In this document: positions 9,450-19,560 of the stretch, piece after piece
How positions within the stretch are numbered: position 1 is the first letter of the stretch
Layout of the letters: every line of letters begins with the position of its first letter
Translations under genes and position numbers: made by a program
Notes under the pieces: generated by a model
The model's input: only the letters and a program-made list of their open reading frames with translations
What the model was told of the DNA's origin: nothing
Database searches by the model: none
Assembly: GCA_004151065.3 (NCBI GenBank)
Contig: NWUY0300099984.1
Location: 1-21,081 of the forward strand
Source of the DNA: Larix sibirica
Taxonomy: Eukaryota; Streptophyta; Pinopsida; Pinales; Pinaceae
Direction: 5' to 3'
DNA length: 21,081 nt

Positions 9450-9740
9450 TCTCAGGTTGATCTATGTTTTAAGGCTTTTTTTGTGAACTTTGATTTATGA
9501 AGAACAATAGCAGAACTATCTCTAAGAACTCGCAATGTAAGTGGTTCAGTTTAGTGTCCTTTTGTGGTAGAGTGTCAGATAGCTTTCTCTAAGAATATGT
9601 GCATGTTTCCCTGTTGTTGGGAGGGCTTAGATTCTCTCTTTTCTGCTTGTTTTCCCTATGTAGGGAGGACACTAATATTACTCTTGACTGTGTTTTTCTT
9701 TTTTCGGCAATAGAAGGATTTTAACTAGCTTACAAAAAAA
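9450..9740 (+). other. Possible 3' UTR of the broken gene
   Basis: This T-rich sequence lacks coding signs and follows the stop at 9449. It ends near a short A7 run at 9732-9738, after which composition drops back to strongly AT-rich intergenic DNA. It could be the 3' end of an old retroposed copy, but the A-run is too short to show it. Confidence 0.3.
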
Positions 9741-10267
9741 TATATAAGAATCACACCCAACTAGCTCACCCCTAAAAGGAATTGAATTTGAATGGCAATG
9801 TTGACGAAACTCACACCTTAACTAAATAAACTAACAAAAATTAACAAATCATATAAAATTAAAATAATATAAATCCTCCACAAATTTTAATTTAAATTTG
9901 ACTTCATAAATTTTGCATAAAAATTACTCTGCTTAGAATACCTATCTCTATTTGTATTTGAATAACTTAAACATAATACATGTACTTAAAGCCAATTATG
10001 TAAAATCACTTTTTTTTGGCATTTCATCTTCTTCAAGGAATTAATTTGCAAGTGATAAATAATAATATTAATTTATATCTTATGTAATTAAAATTAATAA
10101 AAACTATTTTAAATACATACAATAAAGTGAAAATAATACCAATATAAAAATTTCATAAAATAATATTAATCCCATATTCCTAACTTGTGTTCCTTTGAAG
10201 TTTTGTCCATAAGTCAATTTTGTATGCATTGTTCACACCAATCAAGTCATATTTTCAAATCAATTAT
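9741..10267. other. AT-rich intergenic sequence
   Basis: There is no gene, RNA or element end. The sequence is very AT-rich and low in complexity. Confidence 0.55.
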
Positions 10268-10690
10268 GAGCACTCCAATCACATAAAATACCATATATTC
10301 TTTCGTCAAACAAGAATTTTATGTTAAGCTTTCAAGTCATGTTATTCACCCAAGCACTCCAATCAAATCAAATACCATCACACAATAATCTTATATCGTT
10401 CTTTTGCATAGAATACTATATATTTTTCATCAAACAAGAATTTTTTGTTAAGCTTTCAAGTCATGTTATGGACTCTAATGTTGTTGAGCACTCCAGTCAA
10501 ATCAAATACTATATATGCGTTCATCAAAGAAGAATTTTATATTATGCTTTTGCAACTGAAGTTATTTAAAGTTTTGTACGTCAATTGTTTATATAAATCA
10601 GAGTTATATTAATTATTCAATTATTGTTGAGCATTCTAATCGTACCAAATATTTTATATATTTTTATCATCTCGATTCAACATTATTTTA
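10268..10690. repeat. Diverged tandem repeat array, three copies and a partial fourth
   Basis: Copies begin at GAGCACTCC (10268), AGCACTCC (10353), GAGCACTCC (10486) and GAGCATTCT (10629). The first three continue with AATCAAATCAAATAC-like sequence and CATCAAACAAGAATTTTRT, and copies 1 and 2 add TTAAGCTTTCAAGTCATGTTAT. Spacing is 85, 133 and 143 bp because of indels. The retrotransposon begins 63 bp downstream. Confidence 0.75.
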
Positions 10691-10966
10691 GTAGGTTTCT
10701 TAAACCAAAACAAAAATAAAATAGTAGTTTGGCTTTTACTATAAGCTTTCAATGTCACACCCCTACAACTCTCGTCCAAAGACTGGGTGTCTTGTCATCC
10801 CTGGTGGGTGTGCATCACTGTCTAGACTTTGTTGCTAGGGGTGTGGCCAACATAGAGGAAGCCTATTAGACTACGTCTCTCAACCTAATCGTTATATGTG
10901 TGTGGTTAACTTAGTCACATTTAATACAACAAGAGTTATGCGTAGGAAACTCCAACATAATAATAC

Positions 10967-11733
10967 ACACAAAAGATTAACACAATAGTATACCAACGAC
11001 ACCACAATGGGGTGTGCCCAAACTTTGATTATATACACATAAGTGAACTTTGATTACACACAAGGGAGGGTGCCACAAATTAACAACCTTTCAGGGAGTG
11101 CGCCTAATCGACAACAAACCCTTTACATAATTATCCTAAGTCAGTCGACACTCCTATCCCTTGTTGCAACCACGAGTACACCTCCTACAATGCATGTCCC
11201 ATCATAACCTAAACCCTCAATCTGAACACATCTCTGAACTGCCCTGTGGTTCACACTTGCTCCTCAACCCATGATCCCAAGTCAAGTTGTTGCTATGTGC
11301 TTGTTTGTTGGGTCTTCACTGTTGTTCTTGCCTTACTTATGCTCCATTAACACAAAAGATTAACACAATAGTATACAAATGACACCACAATGGGGTGTGC
11401 CCAAACTTTGATTAATGATACCCACACGTGAACTTTGATTACACACAAGGGAGGGTGCCACAAATCAACAACCTTTTAGGGAGTGTGCCTAATCGACAAC
11501 AAACCCTTTACATAATTATTCCAAGTCACTCGACACTCCTATCCCTTGTTGCGACCACGGGTGCAACTCCTACGACGCATATCCCATCATAAACTAAGCC
11601 CTCAATTTGAACTCATCTCTGAACTGCGTCGTCGTTCACACTTGCTCATCAACCCATGCTCCCAAGTCGAGTTGCTGCTATGTGCTTGTTTGTTGGGTAT
11701 TCATTGTTTTTTCTTGCCTTACTCATGCTCCAT

Positions 11734-11734
<1 letters not shown>
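10967..11734. repeat. Tandem duplication of about 383 bp within the 3' LTR
   Basis: Copy 1 (about 10967-11349) and copy 2 (about 11350-11734) run from ACACAAAAGATTAACACAATA through GACACCACAATGGGGTGTGC and CGACACTCCTATCCCTTGTTG to TGCTCCATTA. The copies are much more alike than either is to the other LTR, which has this block once. The event therefore followed insertion, or at least followed the split of the two LTRs. Confidence 0.92.

Positions 11735-11770
<36 letters not shown>
11733..11770. repeat. TA/TG microsatellite in the 3' LTR
   Basis: A short TA run (11733-11741) passes into uninterrupted TG repeats (11742-11770). It sits where the other LTR carries the TATA-like ACTATATATACG, so the element's own promoter motif has expanded into a microsatellite here. 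Several spurious open frames cross it. Confidence 0.95.
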
Positions 11771-11991
11771 TGTGGAGGAGGGAGGGATGTGCCCTTTGGC
11801 AAGTGTTCCCTCCTCTAGCTAACTTGTCTCCCATTTCAAGAACACCCAAGGTGTGGGTCGTGGTACTACTCCTCGTGTGCTCCTTCTTCAATTGACTTGA
11901 TGAGCGCTCAGTCTCCCTTTCGTGGGCTTATTTGATGTGTGTGCCCTCTTGTCGTGGGTGTCTAACCCCTCGTAGGGGTAGGGGCATGACA

Positions 11992-12003
11992 TCCTCCCCT
12001 ACC
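11992..12003 (-). other. Polypurine tract
   Basis: The minus strand reads GGTAGGGGAGGA directly against the start of the 3' LTR. This is the expected position and composition of the primer for plus-strand DNA synthesis. One T interrupts the purines. Confidence 0.75.
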
Positions 12004-12300
12004 TGATTTGTTGTCGTCCTGACGACATCCCTGGAATTTATTCGTAGGTACTCCTTGAGCCTCTTCGAACTCGTGGATCTTGTCTTCTTGCCTCCACAAT
12101 GACTCCCTCCTTTCCCAATTGTTCTCTTCTTTCGACAAGTCCTTCCAATTGACAAAGCACTCTTGACGACTCATCCTTCCATGCTTGATGTAGTAGTGTT
12201 CCAACACTCTCTTTACCTCATGTTTCGGTCGGTCTGCAATCATCATTGGTTCCCTAGATTGCAATATCCTACTCAGATCATCCTCATTGACTCAACAGGT
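12004..12300 (-). pseudogene. Chromodomain at the C-terminus of the element's pol
   Basis: The frame at 12264-11962 encodes the best-preserved module of the element. It reads KHEVKRVLEHYY, then QECFVNWKDLSKEENNWE, then ESLWRQEDKIHEFE. These match a chromoviral chromodomain: a beta-strand lead, the VxWK core with its Trp, the NNWE block and a C-terminal helix. In this family the domain follows the integrase and steers insertion toward histone-marked chromatin. The frame runs past the internal region into the 3' LTR before stopping. It is only part of a pol that is broken upstream, so it is not expected to be made as a functional fusion. Confidence 0.85.
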
Positions 12301-13490
12301 CCTCGACTGGCTCATATGGAAAATGGGATGAAAGATGTCTAAGTGTTTTAGCAGCTTCAACTTTTAGGAAACCTTGCCCACCTTCTCAACAATATCAAAA
12401 GGTACCTCAAACCTCTGCATCAACAATCTCATCGTGCTTTGTTGTGGTTTGAACCGTTCCTTGTCAAGCTTAAGAAGTACTTGGTTGCCAACATGAAACT
12501 CCACTTCATGCCTCTTGAAATCTTCCCATCTCTTCATCCGCTTGGCTGCTTATATTAGTTGGACGCACACCATTTCCATCCTATTCTACCAATCCTTCAT
12601 GAAACACATCGCAGATGGGTTCATTCCATAAGAGCCCCTTGCAATGGTGTGTGGAGTTAGTCGTTTTTGTCCCGTCGCTAACTCAAAAGGACTGTAGCAT
12701 GTCGTAGATCTCATTTGCATGTTGTAGTTGAAATGAGTTGCATCCAACAACTCCTGCTAATCTTGCTAGTCTACATGCATGGACTGTCAAAGGTAATCTT
12801 TCAAAGGCTATTGGTTTGCTCCATCTGTCTATTGGTCTGTAGATGGTAGCACAAACTCATCAATAGTTTGGTTCCCACCAATCTGAACAATTCTATCCAA
12901 AATTGACCTGTGAACCGAGTGTCTCTATCTGACACTATGCTCAATGGAAGCCCCTAGTGCTTCACAACATGCCTAAAAAACAACTTTGCAACGTCTTCCA
13001 CTTTGTAAGGCACCTTCAATGGAATGAAGGTGGCATACTTCGAAAATTTGTCCACCAAGACTAGGATCCCATTGTACACTTGCAAAATTGAAAATTGTAT
13101 GATAAAGTTGATAAAGACTCTAGCCCAAGGTCTCTTTGGTATAGGTAGCGGCTGGAGTGTTCTATCTTGCTTCTTGGTGTCGGGCTTGTCTTGTTGGAAA
13201 ACAAGACAGGTCTTGACGTATTGCTCAATGTCATGCCTCATGTTCTCCCAAAAATGACTTTGCTCTAAGAGCGCCAAGGTTCTTTGTTGTCTGGGGTGAC
13301 CTATCCATGTTGAGTCGTGACACTCCTTCAACAAATCCCTCCTAAGATTATATGTCTGAGGCACATACAAGTTCCCTTCAAAGTATATAAATCTATCTTC
13401 TAGCAAAAACCTCCTTGTCTTTCCTTCCTTCACTTTCTTCACAATATTCAAGGTAGCAGGGTCATTTTCCAACCCCTCTATGATTCATTG
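12301..13490 (-). pseudogene. Integrase remnant
   Basis: The longest intact frame (13472-12954) covers the N-terminal zinc-binding region (HDSTWIGHPRQQ, about 35 residues later CLVFQQDKPDTKK) and the start of the catalytic core. The last Cys of the HHCC site is Phe. The first catalytic Asp, in the usual DFI context, reads INFI, so Asp is replaced by Asn. The second catalytic Asp survives in IVSDRDTRFTGQF, which comes right after an in-frame TAG. The third acidic residue seems present in a decayed HLQTNRQMEQTN stretch, followed by more stops and shifts. Further along, FELATGQKRLTPHT and HEVEFHVGNQVLLKLDKERFKP mark the C-terminal part. It is non-functional. Confidence 0.88.
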
Positions 13491-15180
13491 TCGCAAGTCC
13501 TAAGTAACCTACGCCTGACTCTCAATAGGAACCTCCCATTGGTCCTCTTCTAAGGTTGCAAGTTGTGGTTTCCAACTTAATGCATCAGTTGTTGTGTTAA
13601 GTCTTCTTAGTCAATACTCCAAAGTCATGTTGAATTCTGCCAAAAAATATTTTCACCATGCTTGCTTGGGCCACAATTTTGGTTGAGTGGAAAAGTAGCT
13701 CGTCACCACATTGTCTATCTTCATGAAAAATGGTTTTTCTAGCAAGTAGTTCCTCCATGCTTGTAGGCATTGTACCTCAACGATCATCTCCTTCTCTTTA
13801 ACGAGATACCTTCATTCACAATAATGGAGCTTCATGCTCTCATAAGCCACCAAATTCCCTTCTTGTGTTAAAAACACTCTAATGGTGAAGTATGAAGTGT
13901 TTGTTTGCACCTCAAACATTCCTTCAAAGCCTGATAGTTTCAACACGGGTGTTATCACATGTCTGTGTTTTAGATCACAAAATACTGCTTGAGCCTTCTC
14001 TATCCAATTCCAAGGTCTTTTCTTCTTCAATAGCTCAGTGAGTGGTGCAAAGATATTAGAATAGCCTTCAACGAACCAACAGTAGTAGTTTTCCAAGCCA
14101 AGAAAACTCCTAACCTCTTGAACTATCTTTGGATCTTCCCAATCCACTATGGCTTCCACCTTCTTATGATCCATGCTGATGCATCCTTGGCCAACCCAAT
14201 TACCCAAGAAGGGAATCTCGATCTTCTCAAAGACACACTTTAATTTCTTCAAGTATAGCTAATTCTTCCTCAACGCCTCAAAGACATATTCCAAGTGCTT
14301 CTTATGCACTTCCATGCTTTGGTTGAAAGCCACAATGTTAGCTAGGTAGACCACCACCAATTTGTCCAAAAATGGCCTTAGCACATCATTCATGAGGGTG
14401 CAGAAAGTAGCAGGAGCATTGCATAACCCAAAAGGAATCACAAGAAATTGAAAGCTTCCATACCTCGTTACACAAGCTGTCTTGTACTCATCCCCTTCTA
14501 TAGTCCTCACCTGATAGTACCCTTTTCTCAATTCCAACTTCGAGAAAACCTTAGCCTTAGCCAACTTATCAAAGCAATTGGTTACCAATGGTAACAGATA
14601 CCTATTCGTCATTGTCTACTTGTTGAGTGCTCAGTAGTCCAAGCAAAGTATCAACTCAGGGGTGTCCTTCTTCTTTGGAAGAGGATGGGTGTGCCATATG
14701 GGAACCTTGAAGGTTTGACGAAGATGACATCATCTAACACCGCCAACTGCTTTCTTAACTCCTCCAACTCTGCTCTTGATAGCCGATAAGGAGCCTTTGC
14801 CACAGGCTTGGACCTTGCTTCTAGCTCTATGAGATGATCATTGGTGCGTCTAGGTGAGAGCACTTTCATCAAGTTCTCTGGCATTATATATGCATTCGCT
14901 TCCAACATGTCAGCAATCTCTAAAGGACCAGACACCCCCATTTCTTCCTCTGCGTTGCTTCTCCAAGAAATGTTGCTACATACAACTGCGAGTCTGGTCA
15001 TCGAACTATCCTCTTCATGCTTAATGCGGATACCAACCACACACTTCCATCCAAATTCCTTTCTATTGTGGGAACAACAAAAGGTCTCTTCTCATCAAAG
15101 ATTATCATCTTATATGCAAATGGCTGAAGAATGGCCTTAGCCCTCCTCAAGAAGTCCTACCTAAGAATCATCTCAAAGTC
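13491..15180 (-). pseudogene. Reverse transcriptase and RNase H remnant
   Basis: Pieces in order: a linker ending LRKQLAVLDDVIFVKPSRFPYGTPI (15040-14651 frame), a frameshift and two stops around the LDY-ALNK block, RT fingers and palm (14612-14259), thumb and connection (14252-13812, with SFLGLENYY), and RNase H (to about 13560). All three RT catalytic Asp are replaced: the LDL motif reads KLELRKGYYQV and the YxDD motif reads YLANI. In RNase H the first acidic position reads QTNTS (Asp to Asn), while Glu in EKEM and Asp in KIDNV and TTDALS persist. In-frame TGA codons occur after CE, AW and EY. No active enzyme can come from this copy. Confidence 0.9.
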
Positions 15181-15302
15181 ATTCGACAACATGATATGAA
15201 ATTGGTTGGCCCTTCCCATTTCCTCATCTTCACATGTACATTGGAAGAAACTCTTGTTGTAACTTTGGATTGGAAGTTCATAGCCTTAACTATTTCTTTT
15301 CA

Positions 15303-15662
15303 AGATCGTCTCCTAAATCCAAGATCACACGCTACTTCTTTTTTCATGAAATTGTGTGAGGTGTTGGAATCGACTTACACCCTCATCTTCCTTCTGTTCA
15401 CAATAAGGTTCAAAAAGCAAAGTTGAGTCCAATTCTTCCCTTGGCCACTTGCAAGGGTGCCAATCCACCAAAACGACCTCATGGGTTGAGGCACCTCCTC
15501 CTTCCCTCTCATCAGAGTCACATGTCCAAAAAAATGCAAGTTTTCTGAATCACAAACTATCCAAACCCAAGACTCACCTCTATCCACATCTAGTTTTTCA
15601 TATGTATCCAACAAATCTACCTTCGGTGACTTCTTATCTATCATAACTTCCTTCAATCTCAA
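15303..15662 (-). pseudogene. End of gag with decayed zinc knuckle, and protease start
   Basis: The minus-strand frame 15662-15375 carries WIVCDSENLHFFGHV, aligned with a CCHC knuckle (CxxC...H...C). Its first and last Cys read Trp and Val, and the spacing is off by one. It continues through RGKEEVPQ to LNLIVNRRKMRV, a stop, and VDSNTSHNFM. The last piece matches the retropepsin active site, where D-S/T-G-A-T-H-N-F is expected; here the Gly is Asn. Only about 100 nt separate the primer site from this frame, so nearly all of the gag matrix and capsid region is missing. The protease is dead. Confidence 0.75.
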
Positions 15663-15755
15663 CTACAGACAGGCTAAAAACAACCTCCAAACCTTTCTTC
15701 ATCTTCGTTGCATCTTTCGACCCATTGAAGTCCATGCTTAGCGCTCTCAAAGTTA

Positions 15756-15763
15756 TGATACCA
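15756..15763 (-). other. Primer binding site (initiator-Met tRNA type)
   Basis: The minus strand reads TGGTATCA two bases inside the 5' LTR. This is complementary to the 3' end of plant initiator-methionine tRNA (TGATACCA), the usual primer of plant Ty3/gypsy elements. Only 8 bases match before the sequence diverges (TAACTTTGAG follows). Confidence 0.85.
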
Positions 15764-15765
15764 CT

Positions 15766-16598
15766 TGTCACACCCCTACAAGTATTTCCCAAGACAATGT
15801 GTATTGCCATCTCTTGCAAGTGTGTGACATTGCCTAGACTTCATTGCTAGGGGCATGGCTAACCTAGAGGAAGCCTACTAGACTACACCTCTCGACTTAA
15901 TATATATATTTGTGTGGTTAACTTAGTCACATTTAATACAATAAGAGTTATGCACATGAAACCCCAAGATAACAGTGCACAACAAAAAATTAACATAATA
16001 GTATGCTAGCGGCACCACAATGGGGTGTGCCCACACACACACACATATACACACACACATGTGAACTTTGATTACAACAAGGTAGGGTGCCACAAACTAG
16101 CAACCTCTCTAAGAGTGCACCCAATCGACATCAAACTCTTTACAAAATTACCCTAATCAGTTGACACTCTTGTCCCTTGTCGCATGCACAAGTTCGCCAC
16201 CTGTGGAACCTATCCCACCGTCACCTAAGCATACAATCCGAACTCGTCTTCGAACCGTGCCCTAGTTCACACTTGCTCCTCAACCTCACTCCCAAGTCAA
16301 GTTGTTTCTATGTGTTTGTTCATTGGGACTTTGTTGTTTTCATTTTCTTGTTCACACTCCACTATATATACGTTGTGAAGGAGGGAGGGATGTTCCCTTT
16401 GGTGAGTGTTCCCTCTTCTAGCCAACTCATCTCTTATTTCAAGCATGGCTAAGGTGTGGGCCATAGTCCCTCTCTTCGTGTGATCCTTCTTTGATTGACT
16501 CATCTCGTGGGCACCCAGACTCCCTTTCATGGGTTTCTTTTCCAAGTGCACTCTCTTAGCATGGGAATCTAACACCCCTTTGGGGTAGGGGTGTAACA
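15766..16598 (-). repeat. 5' LTR, 833 bp
   Basis: On the plus strand it starts TGTCACACCCCTACAAGT and ends GGGGTGTAACA. It is collinear with the LTR at 10753-11991 but has one copy of the internal block. By eye, roughly one base in five differs from the partner over the first 200 bp (not computed), which points to an old insertion. A CA-rich microsatellite lies at 16032-16060. Confidence 0.92.
16361..16371 (-). promoter_or_regulatory. Possible TATA box of the element's LTR promoter
   Basis: The minus strand reads CGTATATATAGTGG, a good TATA box about 230 bp into the LTR in the direction of transcription. Transcription would then begin near 16335-16340, setting the U3/R border there. This is inferred from the motif alone. 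Confidence 0.4.
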
Positions 16599-16681
16599 TT
16601 CACACAATAATGACATTTTTTACTCTATATATAATGGATAAATTTTAATATTACTTAGGAGATAATTGTTATAAATATAAA

Positions 16682-16950
16682 TAAGATGTATTTTATGAAT
16701 TTAAGCAAGGATCAAGGATCCATGGCGATGGGGAAAGCTCAATGAAGATTCACATATCTAAGTAAGTATGCTAAGGGATTCATTGATGAAGATAGAGTGG
16801 CAAGTCTTATAAGTGGGTTGGGAGAGTATATTACAACAAAATCAATAGATTTTGCCCCTAGAATCCTTGCAAATGAAATTTACAAGGTCGATTAGGTGAA
16901 AAGTTGAGAGTTGGAAAGTAGAGTGAAATGGAGGATAATGACAAAAAAAA
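16682..16950 (+). pseudogene. Orphan gag fragment of a second Ty3/gypsy element
   Basis: The plus strand reads FYEFKQGSR from 16691, then after a stop and frame change RFTYLSKYAKGFIDEDRV and ASLISGLGEYI, up to a stop near 16895. The order EF-x-KQGS, then RF-x-x-LSKYA, then an acidic stretch, then F/L-x-x-GL is the usual capsid pattern of plant Ty3/gypsy gag. The charged tail (ELESRVKWR...) also fits. It lies outside the chromovirus LTR and points the opposite way, so it cannot be that element's missing gag. Several stops show it is dead. Confidence 0.5.
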
Positions 16951-17596
16951 ATGTAGAAAGAAGACAAAGAACCAAAATCTCAACTTTCCTCATTGGGAGG
17001 GAAAGCTTATCAAAAGGGACAAAAATGATAGGGCCAAATATACACTTAAAAAGCCAAAACTCAATTTAATGACTTAGGAAGCCAACATTTCTACTCAACC
17101 AAATTGTCTACCTTGTTGGCTTAAATCTCCAACTCACCTCTACATTAGGAGAAATACTAAACAGTAAGAACTAAACAAAATCAACAAATTATGTCACCCA
17201 AACCAACCCCTCTCGAGGTTTATTGTTATATCCATGCAAACTACAATAATATGAGTATTTACTATGATATATAACAATAACCACTAGATTTCCTTCCCCA
17301 TGAGAGTACAAACCCCTATGATTTATAAGTGGGTTGTGAAACTATTTATATTCCATAATAATTAATTACAATTTACATAAACAAAACATAAAACACCACA
17401 TGTCCTTTCACCAAATGATTCTCCATTAACTAAATCATCGTAACACACATAATAGTCTATCAAAATTCTCACTTTACTTTCATAAATTCCATAAATTTGC
17501 ACTTGGGACCACCTCGCATTTTCTACATAATAATCTCACAATTCAACAAACAAATTCCACAAGTATTTATTAAACATTCCAAACATGAATGCATCA
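16951..17596. other. Intergenic sequence, probably retroelement debris
   Basis: There are no open frames of note and no recognised ends. It may be the decayed continuation of the gag fragment just upstream. Confidence 0.4.
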
Positions 17597-18719
17597 TGTA
17601 ATACCCTTGGTTTTGACCTCTAAATTTTAATATGCTAAATCATGTATTATTTGTATGATGTCTTTTGGGTGATAGGTCTCAAGCATGTAGCCTAAGTTAA
17701 ATGACAAATGCATTGTAAATATTCTCATGGTGGAGTTCAAAGCCAAGGTCCGACTAGTGAATATGTATGAGTCTATTGTGGGCTAGGATTATGGTGTAGT
17801 TGTTATGTTTCCTTGATGTGCTTAAATTATGTAAAAGCATGAAGAAAAAGGAAATAGATAATAATGTAATATCCACAAAAAATGTTGCTAAAGAAGCACT
17901 ACGGGGATCATGATACAAAAAATGGGAAGAGGAAAGAGGGTGCATGGGTTATTTGTCTTGTCACTTGTCTTTTGAAGGTACAACCTTTATTGTCCATACT
18001 TCCTTACCAATATTTCTCATCTATCTTTGACTTGCATTTTCCTTTAACACTTTTCACATGCCTCTTTGGAAGGATGAACTACCCATGCAAGGCAAGTATG
18101 TACAATGCAAATTATTTGGGGAAATAATTATTTACCATTATCCATAGATCATTCTTCCATTAACCGGGAGAGTATTTCTCTCCCATGAGCATTCTCCATT
18201 CTCCCATTCAAGTGTTCTTCCTCTCTTTATTCATAGAGGAACCTTTGTGAAACCATTGATGGTATGCCTGTAATGGCAAAACAAATCACATACACTCATG
18301 GATGGAAGAGCATTTGGAGGATATGGGACTTGCGTTTAGTACAAGAAAGGAAATGGGATGGTTTTGAGGGAAAAACCATTGCATCCACAATATCTAAGGA
18401 AAACACCATTAAAAATTTCAATCATGTTAGTGTTGCTTATGCATAATTTGAGCCAAGTGATCTCCTCCAAGTCATTTGAAGTTGGAAACCAATAGTCTTG
18501 AAATTTTTAAGCTCCTTGCACTAAAATGGAATAAGATCCCTCAGAAAAAGGAATATATTCCTTGTGTCATGTAAGAGAATAGAGTGCAACGATGAATTGA
18601 TGGATGGATGAGAACTTGGAGTGCTCAATAGTGAGAAGATTAGTTATGTCATGAGAGAGGTGGGTTGGGATAAGTGAGATTCAATCCTTGTAGGAGCTTC
18701 CTTCACCCTAGTGGTATCA
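17597..18719 (+). repeat. Candidate LTR followed by a primer binding site
   Basis: TGTAATACCCTTGG at 17597 resembles the start of many plant Ty3/gypsy LTRs. About 1.1 kb downstream TGGTATCA (18712-18719) matches the initiator-Met primer site and is followed by TGATTTAGCTTGGGG, similar to common extended sites. The LTR end would lie just before 18712, but no clean inverted end or partner LTR is visible in the window. Frames inside (81 codons at 17882, 60 codons at 18264) match no family. Confidence 0.3.
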
Positions 18720-19560
18720 TGATTTAGCTTGGGGGTAGAATCCATAGTTGATTCTTATGGCTGGTTAGTCAATCACTCCTCGAAAATCAATTTGGTGGGA
18801 TTTCCTTCATTACAAATATGTATTAATAATAAACTTTGTGTGGAATGCTTTATGTTCGTAAATTGTTGCGTGAATTCATGGAATCGAATGTGCAGTGAGT
18901 GAATTGGAATTATGCATAGTTATTTCTATTGCTAATTGTTTATGCATATGAATTTAAAATTATATTATTGTTAGAGGTAGAATTTTGATTTGAATTCCCA
19001 CCATGGTCAAGCGAGGAATCTTGGTACATTGCACAGCATATAATTCCTCATGGTCCCAAAGATCAATTGTTAAGACATCTAGATTAGGGAAGATGCATTA
19101 GGTTTGAAAATTATTTTGGGGGCAATCTTGCCTCACCATTCCTCATGTTGTTATTCACTACCTATAAACCACTCTAGGACATGTTTGACCCATATAAGCC
19201 TTGCAATCAAGTAGTCCTTACAACACATGCTCAACAAAACATCAACAATATCAAGAGATGATTATGCATCATATTTTCATAACTAGGATGAAAAGTCTAT
19301 CAAGCATATGTATATAGATCATGTGCTACCATGTATCAAGGAAAAATAATATATATCCAATATGATATAGCGGTCATGTGATATCACACACCAAGATAAA
19401 AATCATTAAACCAAGGTAAGTCCATAAATTAATCAAAACTAGGGAAATAATATCTATAATACCAACAAATCCCAATTTCATTAAATTTGGATAACTCTAG
19501 TCTAATACCCTTTGAAGATAGGCTAAAACTTAGTCTTTCTAATGTTAAAAATTGGGGTTT
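18720..19560. other. AT-rich intergenic sequence
   Basis: There is no gene. If the candidate LTR and primer site upstream are real, this would be the internal region of that element, but I read no gag or pol motif in it. Confidence 0.45.

Larger units (their letters stand above)
10753..11991 (-). repeat. 3' LTR, 1239 bp, enlarged by an internal tandem duplication
   Basis: On the plus strand it starts TGTCACACCCCTACAACT and ends GGGGCATGACA; the ends are short inverted repeats (TGTCA/TGACA). It matches the other LTR along its length, including CTAGACTT, GAGGAAGCCTA, GTGTGGTTAACTTAGTCACA and GGAGGGAGGGATG. It is about 406 bp longer than the partner, which the duplication at 10967-11734 largely accounts for. 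Confidence 0.93.
10753..16598 (-). mobile_element. Ty3/gypsy chromovirus LTR retrotransposon, old and defective
   Basis: This 5.85-kb element reads on the minus strand. It is bounded by LTRs starting TGTCACACCCCTAC and ending in TACCCC-type sequence with TGACA or TAACA. In transcription order it holds: 5' LTR (16598-15766), initiator-Met-type primer site, the end of gag with a decayed zinc knuckle, protease, RT, RNase H, integrase, chromodomain, polypurine tract, 3' LTR. The order with integrase after RNase H and the C-terminal chromodomain define a chromovirus. Flanking pentamers are TTCAA (10748-10752) and TTCAC (16599-16603), a one-mismatch target duplication. Stops and frameshifts run throughout, most of gag is missing, and the LTRs are clearly diverged, so the insertion is old and cannot move by itself. 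The exact clade is not resolved. Confidence 0.93.

Noticed and set aside
11546-11895. Three plus-strand frames of 71 to 90 codons
   Set aside because: They lie within the LTR and run through the TG microsatellite (Val-Cys repeats), so they are composition artefacts.
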